Below, piece by piece: positions 6,840 to 12,614 of a stretch of 23,624 nucleotides of DNA (position 1 is the stretch's first letter; the number at the start of each line of letters is the position of its first letter). The stretch covers positions 1 to 23,624 of IMG/VR virus record IMGVR_UViG_3300046012_000180; one strand, written 5' to 3'. The notes beneath the pieces are model-generated. The model was not told the origin of the DNA, made no database searches, and saw nothing but the letters and a program-made list of their open reading frames with translations. This DNA is from a virus. The position numbers and the translations under genes were made by a program.

Positions 6840-7252
6840 TAGAACTGGGCGTAGGTGATGCGGATGTTTACGGTTCCCGCCGAGCTGGACGTGGCACAGA
6901 GGGCGTTGCTGGCGATGGTGGAGAATAGCTCACCTACCGCTCCGCCCTCGTTGAACGGGAGAGATGTACTCGACGCGGGGAAGTTCCAAGCGGGGGTGAG
7001 GGCGACTGGGCCGGTCGCGCAGTTGGTTCCGGTGCCGTACACGAGTTTAAGCGTGGTCGCGGTCGCAGTCGTACTCCCCTGCAACGCGTATCCACATACT
7101 CTTACCTTCTGCCCTGCGGCGAGTGCCACGATCTGCGTTGTCGTGGCCGTGGTCATCTGCAACGAGGCAGACAGATTACACATCGTTGGAACGGGGAGTT
7201 GTTGCTGGGCATACGCTGCCGAGCACAACAGGACTAACACTCCCCATTTCAT
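6839..7252 (-). CDS. Exported or virion protein with signal peptide
   Basis: 137 residues. The N-terminus MKWGVLVLLCSAAYAQQQ is a textbook signal peptide with a likely cut after AYA. The mature part is a Thr/Ala/Ser-rich beta protein with four Cys (MCNLSASL, VRVCGYAL, TNCATGP, ALCATSS) that could form two disulfides in an oxidising compartment. Its ATG overlaps the stop of the preceding gene (ATGA at 7249-7252), so the two secreted-type proteins are co-translated. Signal peptides are unusual inside a head gene cluster: either these proteins act on the cell envelope or outside it, or they are surface proteins acquired from a host. Function unknown. Confidence 0.78.
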   Translation of the reverse strand: MKWGVLVLLCSAAYAQQQLPVPTMCNLSASLQMTTATTTQIVALAAGQKVRVCGYALQGSTTATATTLKLVYGTGTNCATGPVALTPAWNFPASSTSLPFNEGGAVGELFSTIASNALCATSSSAGTVNIRITYAQF

Positions 7253-7830
7253 TGGAGTCCCTCGACTGCGTAGGTGACTCCGGCCCCAGACGCGGCAACT
7301 TTAATCCCGCTGGTGAATTTTGCTCCGTTCGAGAAAGCGTACTCACGAGTCTCTCCAGCAAGCACGGTGACCGCATTAAGAAAGTTAATCGGCGTCCCGG
7401 CATTGTCCGAAACAGTCACAGTTAACGAACCCGCGCTGGTGTTTGATATTTGTAGCGTGAGTATGCAAGTTGTAGCCGCTGCAACAGCAGTTGAGGACGT
7501 GGGCATTGCTTGCAACGCGACGGTAAAGGCTGTGGTGCCGCAGCTAGTGTAGGGGTAAGTAACTCCAACCTTGGCTGTACCCGCAGCCAGCGCCGGAAGG
7601 GACGCTAGAGATGTGGGCTGCGTCACCGCTGACCCGTCCACCTTCCACGCGGTGGTGTTAGCAGTGTTACCGGGTTGCACCGTCCACGTACCGGACTGAG
7701 TAGACGCCACCGTCCCACTCGTCACCGTAACCGCCTGCCCACCCGAATACTGTTGCTGAGCAATAGTCTTGCCCACCCAACTCGCGGCCAGTATCACTAC
7801 CAAAAACGCCCACTTCTGTTTGTTTGTCAT
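7249..7830 (-). CDS. Exported or virion protein with signal peptide and TVQPGNTANTT motif
   Basis: 193 residues. MTNKQKWAFLVVILAASWVG...TIAQQQ is a basic start, a hydrophobic core and a likely cut after TIA. The mature part begins with a Thr/Ser-rich segment (VASTQSGTWTVQPGNTANTT, then WKVDGSAVTQP) of the type seen in phage decoration or adhesion proteins in environmental phages, as I recall; the second half is an all-beta domain with two Cys (YTSCGTTAF, ATTCILTL) that could pair. The ATG at 7830 has AAGGAGAG five to six bases ahead. It is followed by a 4-bp overlap into the other secreted-type gene and preceded within 11 bases by the 7841-8143 gene. Role unknown; envelope or virion surface. 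Confidence 0.8.
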   Translation of the reverse strand: MTNKQKWAFLVVILAASWVGKTIAQQQYSGGQAVTVTSGTVASTQSGTWTVQPGNTANTTAWKVDGSAVTQPTSLASLPALAAGTAKVGVTYPYTSCGTTAFTVALQAMPTSSTAVAAATTCILTLQISNTSAGSLTVTVSDNAGTPINFLNAVTVLAGETREYAFSNGAKFTSGIKVAASGAGVTYAVEGLQ

Positions 7831-7840
7831 ATAACTCTCC

Positions 7841-8143
7841 TTAACGAATAAACGTAAGTATCACCTTCTGCCCCTCCACCGTGGCGGACAGATAGGTAAT
7901 TGTGTCTTGTGCTGAGAATCTCGGGCCACCACGTAGCGCGGCGTCGTTCGAGGGAGGGAGGTATTGGAGTACGCTGGCGGAGAGGGTGAGGACGTTTGGC
8001 CCGCCTACGCCAGTTGTATCTTCTAGGAAGGCTGTGGCATCCGCGCTCTGCAACCAGAACACATTACAATCACACGGCGACATGATCGGCGTCCACTGCC
8101 CGGTGTGTAAGGTGTAAACACGTTTCTGGTAGTTGTTGCTCAC
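7841..8143 (-). CDS. Small virion-like protein (hypothetical)
   Basis: 100 residues starting with GTG at 8143 (MSNNYQKRVYTLHTGQWTPI). The protein is beta-rich with two Cys close together (SPCDCNVFW) and a C-terminal ATVEGQKVILTFIR. It is the first ordinary gene after the capsid gene once the endonuclease gene is discounted, which is the place of head decoration or neck proteins in many phages; that is inference from order only. There is no clear Shine-Dalgarno site at the usual distance, and the start codon lies in a hairpin (8139-8160), so translation may be regulated or the start may be different. Family not recognised. Confidence 0.7.
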   Translation of the reverse strand: MSNNYQKRVYTLHTGQWTPIMSPCDCNVFWLQSADATAFLEDTTGVGGPNVLTLSASVLQYLPPSNDAALRGGPRFSAQDTITYLSATVEGQKVILTFIR

Positions 8144-8160
8144 TTAACGGTCAACGTGAG
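8139..8160 (-). other. Hairpin that includes the GTG start of the 7841-8143 gene
   Basis: CTCAC (8160-8156 on the minus strand) pairs with GTGAG (8143-8139), and the latter contains the start codon. The stem is only five bp with a 12-base loop, so it is modest. It follows the late motif copy at 8171-8184 in the way hairpins follow copies 1 and 2. Confidence 0.35.
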
Positions 8161-8169
8161 GACTCCCTT

Positions 8170-8853
8170 CTAAGAGTCTGAATCTAGGAGGGAGTAGTCA
8201 CGTTGGTAACTTTGGAGGTAGGCTAGGGCTTTCTCTAGCCAAGTGCCCAATGTAGGAATCATCTGCCCTTGTTCTAGGTAGGTTTCTACTCTGCCTAGTT
8301 CTTGATTACAGTAAGCACACAAAAGACCTCGTACACATTTGCCACACGCTTTATTCTTGGAAGGACAGCAATGATGATCGTGGTCAATGCAAAGCCTTCC
8401 TTCTTTTTTCTTAGCAGTAGGGGAATATTCCATCGGGCAGAACGCGCAATGTCCATCCTGCTCCTCTAATTTTCTTCGATACCAATCACGGTCTACGCCG
8501 TACCGTCGTGACTGCCCTGCTTCATTCCAGCCTTCATTGCAGATGAGTTGCTTGCGGCTACCAAACAGGGCTTCCTTCTCAAACTTCTTGTGCCACGAAC
8601 ACCAACGATTGCCTGCCCCACGTTCAGCCTGAACCATTTCGTCCGTATAGCCATACTTTTTCAGCTTCCCAGCCCGAAGGTGAGCCGAGTCCAGATGCGC
8701 CTGTAGTTTGTCAGAGATCGGCATCGGAATGCGGCCCTCAATATATCCCTGAGCCGTGTAATTGGACAGTTCCTCCGGCATTACTCGGTGGTTGTCTTGT
8801 CCATTGTTGACCCAAATGCGAAGAGAGAAATGATCTGTTCTAGGATTATTCAT
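8170..8853 (-). CDS. Endonuclease VII-type HNH nuclease, probable free-standing homing endonuclease
   Basis: 227 residues from the ATG at 8853. Residues about 12-41 hold a Trp-Val-Asn-Asn-Gly ... Gly-Tyr-x2-Gly-Arg segment like the DNA-binding repeats of phage homing nucleases. The C-terminal half is recombination endonuclease VII: zinc ligands in HCAFC and in LLCAYCN, with the catalytic DHDH cluster and final Asn between and after them. An extra Cys-rich insert (CCPSKNKACGKC) lies in the core. The frame can be extended to 8901, but that start would lie inside the promoter at 8872-8901, so 8853 is preferred; no ribosome site is visible. The gene lies just after the capsid terminator, has its own promoter and is AT-richer than its neighbours, all signs of a mobile gene. 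A junction-resolving role as in T4 is the alternative. Confidence 0.88.
   Translation of the reverse strand: MNNPRTDHFSLRIWVNNGQDNHRVMPEELSNYTAQGYIEGRIPMPISDKLQAHLDSAHLRAGKLKKYGYTDEMVQAERGAGNRWCSWHKKFEKEALFGSRKQLICNEGWNEAGQSRRYGVDRDWYRRKLEEQDGHCAFCPMEYSPTAKKKEGRLCIDHDHHCCPSKNKACGKCVRGLLCAYCNQELGRVETYLEQGQMIPTLGTWLEKALAYLQSYQRDYSLLDSDS
8171..8184 (-). promoter_or_regulatory. Late junction motif, copy 5
   Basis: Minus strand reads AGATTCAGACTCTTAGAAGG. It matches 18 of the first 21 bases of the copy between portal and scaffold (12595-12608). Here the motif also encodes the last four residues (DSDS) and the stop codon of the endonuclease gene, so the coding end was fitted onto the element. Confidence 0.55.
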
Positions 8854-8871
8854 GTAATGAACATACGTGAA

Positions 8872-8901
8872 ATTATAAACCTTGTCAAGAAAAATTATCA
8901 A
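8872..8901 (-). promoter_or_regulatory. Host-type promoter of the endonuclease VII-type gene
   Basis: Minus strand: -35 TTGATA (8896-8901, five of six), 18-base spacer, perfect -10 TATAAT (8872-8877). The expected transcript start is about 12 bases before the ATG at 8853, leaving little room for a ribosome site, and none is visible. Confidence 0.7.
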
Positions 8902-8930
8902 AATCTTTACGGAGGGTCGGCAGCTGTAAC

Positions 8931-8962
8931 AAAAAGAAGCCCCCGATTTTTAGGTCGAGGGC
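8931..8962 (-). terminator. Rho-independent terminator after the major capsid gene
   Basis: On the minus strand GCCCTCGA pairs with TCGGGGGC (eight bp, one G-T pair) around an 8-base loop, followed by TTCTTTTT. It starts 25 bases past the capsid stop codon. It would separate abundant capsid mRNA from the endonuclease gene behind it. It is the only classical terminator I see in the window. Confidence 0.85.
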
Positions 8963-8987
8963 CAATCTGACTACAACTTGTTTGTTA

Positions 8988-10358
8988 TTAGATAGTTGGC
9001 TGGGTTGCGCCCGTGATATAAATGCCCGATTTTGGGGCATTGTCTATCAAGTTCCAACAGCAAACATAGCTGAACATATGTGAAGCTAAATAGCTGTTAG
9101 CACCCGTCGGACTGGACGGAATATCCGGCACTGGCGCTACCACACTCCCACCACCGAAGTCATACAGCTCCAGCGGTTCGAGTTCACCGATGTACCAGTT
9201 GTCGAGAACGAGGCCGTCGATCCGGCCCGGCAGCGCGTTCCACGAGATGTGAAGTGGGCGTCCGCCGAAGGTATCCTGAAACAGCTTGTGGGCTAGGTCA
9301 GGTGTGCTGTTGTCGCCTTTGTAAGCCTGCGAGTTAGGCACCTGAACGTTGTAGTAGATATTCGCCATCGAATAGCCTTGGTCGGGGCCAGTGTGCCAGA
9401 CCATGCTGTTGATTGCGACCGAGTCCGGCCCCATTGCGCGACCGAGCAGGGTGAGTGCGCGGGGAGCGAGGCCAGGGGTGACCGGGGCGTTGAGGGCGAT
9501 GGTGGGGGTAGACAGACGACCTGGGAAGGACGCACGGTTCAATCCACCAATCGTTCCGGTGTTGGAGTTAACCTGCCAAGCGCGGATGCCCTGGATGGAG
9601 GCCGAGGCTGCGCCGGACGCGGTGTTGCCGTTGTAGATGAAGAGGTAGTCACCTACTGCGGTTGCGCCACCCGTGGAGGGGAGGGCAGAGGCAGAGTAGA
9701 TGGTTTGGGAGACGGGATCAACGTAGCTGATGGTGAACGACCCGCGTGGTGAGCTGGAAGTCTCGCTAGGGTAGACGGTGACATTCTGCTGGTCGGTAAA
9801 GGCCGCAGCAATGTTCATGCCTACGATGGACGAGAAGCCCGGCCCGGCGGAGCCTGTGCCAGAGTTAACAGTGGCCGTCGAGGGGATTTGGTCAAGCATA
9901 CCGGAACCATCAGCGTTAACTAACGCCTCAAGTCCCTGCATGGCCTGATCCAGGGAATTCTTCATCTCCTGGGCTTTAACCTCGAACAGACCCTTCTGTT
10001 TCCCATCGGTGGACTGCTGCGCCAACCAGCTAATTTCGCATACGTTGTATACGAATACTGGGGACACGGCAAACGACGCCCACTGGGAACCAGTGCCACG
10101 GTAGAGGGAGTCAGCGTTGCCCGTACCTTGGGCTAGCGCGGCTCCGGCCTGCACGCGGAACGGGAGGCGGAAGGAAGGACGAGTTGTCCCACCCGCAGCC
10201 GTTACGTTACTGATGGTCTGGGTGTGGGCGGACTTCTTGAGTAGGGAGTAGGTAGTGGTGCCGTGATAAACGAGGTCGGGAATTTTGGAAGCAAACTGCT
10301 CGATTTCAATACTCTCCGCTGCGGCTTCGAGTAGCGGATTGGGGGATGCGATTGCCAT
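8988..10358 (-). CDS. Major capsid protein (HK97-type fold expected)
   Basis: 456 residues. Assignment rests on place (terminase, portal, scaffold, then this), size, its own structured leader and strong terminator, and composition: N-terminal helix (NPLLEAAAESIEIEQFASKI), a long beta-rich body, and a helix around residues 120-145 (LFEVKAQEMKNSLDQAMQG) that resembles the spine helix region of HK97-type shells. A Gly/Ser/Thr-rich stretch around 155-270 may be an inserted surface domain. It forms the icosahedral shell around the scaffold. ATG at 10358 with AAGGA eight bases ahead; that site is paired in the predicted leader fold (10363-10452). It is flanked by two endonuclease genes. It is a natural candidate client of the GroEL encoded downstream. 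Confidence 0.85.
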   Translation of the reverse strand: MAIASPNPLLEAAAESIEIEQFASKIPDLVYHGTTTYSLLKKSAHTQTISNVTAAGGTTRPSFRLPFRVQAGAALAQGTGNADSLYRGTGSQWASFAVSPVFVYNVCEISWLAQQSTDGKQKGLFEVKAQEMKNSLDQAMQGLEALVNADGSGMLDQIPSTATVNSGTGSAGPGFSSIVGMNIAAAFTDQQNVTVYPSETSSSPRGSFTISYVDPVSQTIYSASALPSTGGATAVGDYLFIYNGNTASGAASASIQGIRAWQVNSNTGTIGGLNRASFPGRLSTPTIALNAPVTPGLAPRALTLLGRAMGPDSVAINSMVWHTGPDQGYSMANIYYNVQVPNSQAYKGDNSTPDLAHKLFQDTFGGRPLHISWNALPGRIDGLVLDNWYIGELEPLELYDFGGGSVVAPVPDIPSSPTGANSYLASHMFSYVCCWNLIDNAPKSGIYITGATQPTI

Positions 10359-10362
10359 GTTA

Positions 10363-10452
10363 GTTTCCTTGAGGACACGTAAGGTGTCAGAGCTTGGCGG
10401 AGCGTTGAGACGACGCTACCCAGCGTGGAGACTCGCGGGAGGACAAGGAAAC
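10363..10452 (-). promoter_or_regulatory. Structured 5' leader of the capsid mRNA
   Basis: On the minus strand GTTTCCTTG (10452-10444) is the perfect complement of CAAGGAAAC (10371-10363), which contains the capsid ribosome site. Inside this 9-bp closing stem are a 5-bp hairpin GACAC/GTGTC (10374-10388) and a 5-bp hairpin ACGCT/AGCGT (10413-10426). A third AGCGT copy at 10401-10405 can pair with the same ACGCT, so two folds compete. The direct repeat GCGTTGAGAC/GCGTGGAGAC (10402-10411, 10423-10432) creates this choice. No known riboswitch class is recognised. Confidence 0.5.
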
Positions 10453-10511
10453 CGTCGGTCGGGTGGCTAGTTTTACGACTTTGCGGTCGAACCGAACTTA
10501 GGTCTCACTAT

Positions 10512-10524
10512 TACAGTTGATATC
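10512..10524 (-). promoter_or_regulatory. Late junction motif, copy 3, ahead of the capsid gene
   Basis: Minus strand reads TTGATATCAACTGTAATA followed by GTGAGACC. It differs from copies 1 and 2 at two bases within the 13-base core. It stands about 155 bases upstream of the capsid start, so a transcript from here would carry the structured leader. It overlaps the -35 box of the opposite-facing endonuclease promoter, so use of the two probably excludes each other. Confidence 0.5.
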
Positions 10525-10545
10525 AAGAATTGAGTGTGGTATATA
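10517..10545 (+). promoter_or_regulatory. Host-type promoter of the HNH-AP2 endonuclease
   Basis: TTGATA (10517-10522), 17-base spacer, TATATA (10540-10545). The expected transcript start falls at about 10552, three bases before the ATG at 10555, so the mRNA would be leaderless. An alternative -10, TATATT at 10542-10547, gives the same conclusion. Confidence 0.65.
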
Positions 10546-10554
10546 TTAGGAATT

Positions 10555-11223
10555 ATGATTGGTCAACGATTTGGAAGGCTTTTAGTCAAGTACGTCTGCG
10601 ATAAAAAACGCAAGAGTTGGGTCTGTAGGTGTGATTGTGGGCGTTACGTCAACACGTCTGAAAAACGACTCAGAATAGGCATACGCACAGCTTGTAATAC
10701 CTGCCAACCGTTAAGGAAGTTTTGGCATGGGCCGAATAAAATTGAACGTCAGACTCGTCTCGGGAAGTGTTTTGTTTCCGCGAAAAAACATTGCACGTAT
10801 GTCAAATCTAGGAATTATCCAAACTATGGAGGAAGAGGGATTCAGTTCAAATTTCAGAGTTTTAAGGAATGGGGACAGGAACTAGGCCCATGTCCAGATG
10901 GGTATTTTTTGGATAGGATTAATCCAGACGGTCATTACGAGAAAGGGAATGTACGTTGGGTTCCTCGATCGGTTAGTTGCCATAACCGAAGGAAGTATCG
11001 AAAAGGGCCGAATTCGGATAACCAACATTCACAGTTTCGCGGGGTTTGGCGAGCTAACGCGTCGGCCAAAACTTGGTCAGCTTTGTTGCAGAAAGACGGG
11101 GTACGGCACTATTTAGGCACTTTCTCTTCGGAAGAAGAGGCGGGTCGAGCCTATGATAAAAAGGCTATGGAATTATTCGGCCAATACGCGGCAGTAAATT
11201 TTCCACTTTCTATTTGTACTTAG
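10555..11223 (+). CDS. Zinc ribbon-HNH-AP2 homing endonuclease, opposite to the late genes
   Basis: 222 residues from ATG 10555 (MIGQRFGRLLV); a GTG 21 bases upstream is less likely because it would fall in the promoter. The N-terminal zinc ribbon is VCRCDCG with CNTC about 20 residues later. The central HNH-like part has NYGGRG, then LDRINPDGHYEKGNVRWV with a following CHNRRK. The C-terminal AP2 domain begins SQFRGVWRANASAKTWSA and continues with YLGTFSSEEEAGRAYDKKA. This set of domains is well known in phage homing endonucleases that nick neighbouring genes and spread by repair. It sits between scaffold and capsid genes and its last 14 bases overlap the scaffold 3' end on the other strand. 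It is visibly richer in A and T than its neighbours, fitting later arrival. Confidence 0.9.
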   Translation: MIGQRFGRLLVKYVCDKKRKSWVCRCDCGRYVNTSEKRLRIGIRTACNTCQPLRKFWHGPNKIERQTRLGKCFVSAKKHCTYVKSRNYPNYGGRGIQFKFQSFKEWGQELGPCPDGYFLDRINPDGHYEKGNVRWVPRSVSCHNRRKYRKGPNSDNQHSQFRGVWRANASAKTWSALLQKDGVRHYLGTFSSEEEAGRAYDKKAMELFGQYAAVNFPLSICT

Positions 11224-12571
11224 GATTCCAAGTAATCAGTTTGCCGTCGGATTTCCGGAAACCGCGTCCAGTAATAAACAACATCCGCTGGGCGTCCTTG
11301 TCCATATCCAAATCCTCCCATTTCGGCTTCGACTTGACGAACTCCGGCTTATTGGCTTGAGTAGGATCGGTGACTGGTTTAGCTACCGGCGCACCCGGTT
11401 TAGCCGCTACAGCCGCACGTTTGGCGTAGTCGGGGTAGCGGGTTTCGATAACTTGTTTCACAATCCGCTGCGCCATTGTATCTACTTTGGAGTTGTGGAA
11501 CTGGGAGATACGGGATTTGTCGGGGGCCTTCGCGCCGAAGAAAGCGTCCATTTGGGACTGATACGTCTTGTCCGCCGTCAACTCCTCCATTAACGTACTC
11601 TTCATCTCACGGGCCAGACTCAGCTTACCTTTATCAGTGAGATTCTTGAAGAACGGGAGTTTGACGAAGGGGCGAAGGGCTTTGCCCAGCGACTCGTTGT
11701 TGTATTGGTCGGCTGAACTCGCAACGCCGGTCTGAAACTCCTTCTGCTTCTCGCTGGCGAACTGAGTACGTTCCTGCTCGAAGGCTTGGCGTTCAGGGTC
11801 GAGTTTGGTGCGATCGGTGCGTTCGACAGAGTCACGCAGGCCGTTAAGCCAGTTGGAGAACTCAGTGAGTAGTCCCTTTGCGCCCTCTACGTCGGGCGTG
11901 GCGTTGGAGAGTAACTTGGCAAGCTGGCCGACTACGTTGGGGACGCCGGTGTCTACGAGTCCTTGATAGAAGTGTGGTTTGAGAGTGTTGAAGTAGGATT
12001 TCTCGTCTAGGCCACGTAGTTTATCGAGGAATGGGCCAGCCAACTTGGAGAACGACTCCAACTTATTCTCCCTCCGCATGTCTTCGATGATGTTGTCGAG
12101 CACGCGGGGGTCGCCAGCGTAGAGTAACCCATCCGTCTCATTCACCTGCTTAATAGTCTCGTGCAGCGTCGTCAGTCCTTCCACGCCACCGTTAGCGTCG
12201 ATGAAGGATTTGACGTTACGCATTTCCGTCACGCCACCAGGGAAGACTTGTTTGGCGGCTTGCCAGCGGCCATAACTGTCGTTAAGCTCGCGACTGATGG
12301 CGGCGTTCTTAGGATCAGCGTCGCGGAAGGCTTTGAGGGCAGAGCGTACGGCGGCGGGGTTAGTCCGACCATCAACCTTTGGATCAGGGTCAACTGGAGT
12401 AATCTCCCCTTCCGGAGCGTCGGGCGTCTCCGCCTCAGGAGTCTCCCCCTCCAGCGTAGGAATGTCAGGAGTGGTGACTTCGGGAACTTCGGTTGGAGTT
12501 ACTTCAGGAGTGGGAGTTGGGTCTACAGAACTAGCTAGGTCTACAATAGCAGAAACATCGGCTGAGGCCAT
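11210..12571 (-). CDS. Scaffolding protein (probable)
   Basis: 453 residues. The first 70 residues are disordered and acidic, dominated by Pro, Thr, Glu and Asp (PTPTPEVTPTEVPEVTTPDI). The middle is helical, with a long charged coiled-coil-like segment around residues 265-290 (PERQAFEQERTQFASEKQKE). The C-terminal 60 residues are basic (KPEFVKSKPKWEDLD..., ending WNPKYK), as expected of a scaffold tail that binds the capsid. It lies between portal and capsid genes, the canonical place of the scaffold, and no protease fold is visible. It would guide procapsid assembly and then leave. ATG at 12571 with AGGAG about nine bases ahead. The late motif copy at 12595-12608 precedes it. Confidence 0.78.
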   Translation of the reverse strand: MASADVSAIVDLASSVDPTPTPEVTPTEVPEVTTPDIPTLEGETPEAETPDAPEGEITPVDPDPKVDGRTNPAAVRSALKAFRDADPKNAAISRELNDSYGRWQAAKQVFPGGVTEMRNVKSFIDANGGVEGLTTLHETIKQVNETDGLLYAGDPRVLDNIIEDMRRENKLESFSKLAGPFLDKLRGLDEKSYFNTLKPHFYQGLVDTGVPNVVGQLAKLLSNATPDVEGAKGLLTEFSNWLNGLRDSVERTDRTKLDPERQAFEQERTQFASEKQKEFQTGVASSADQYNNESLGKALRPFVKLPFFKNLTDKGKLSLAREMKSTLMEELTADKTYQSQMDAFFGAKAPDKSRISQFHNSKVDTMAQRIVKQVIETRYPDYAKRAAVAAKPGAPVAKPVTDPTQANKPEFVKSKPKWEDLDMDKDAQRMLFITGRGFRKSDGKLITWNPKYK

Positions 12572-12594
12572 TAGATGAGACTCCTAATCTCTTC

Positions 12595-12608
12595 TAACAG
12601 TCTATATC
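12595..12608 (-). promoter_or_regulatory. Late junction motif, copy 7, between portal and scaffold
   Basis: Minus strand reads AGATATAGACTGTTAGAAGA, seven bases after the portal stop and about 25 bases before the scaffold start. It agrees with the copy at 8171-8184 at 18 of 21 bases, including ACTNTTAGAAG, although the surrounding genes are unrelated. Confidence 0.55.
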
Positions 12609-12614
12609 TAAAAA

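Noticed and set aside
10534-10554. GTG start 21 bases upstream for the HNH-AP2 nuclease
   Set aside because: It would lie within the promoter, and the family normally begins at the GQRFGRL segment, which fits ATG 10555.
10359-11223. Group I intron or intein carrying the HNH-AP2 nuclease
   Set aside because: The nuclease gene lies between complete scaffold and capsid genes in opposite orientation, so no interrupted gene is present.
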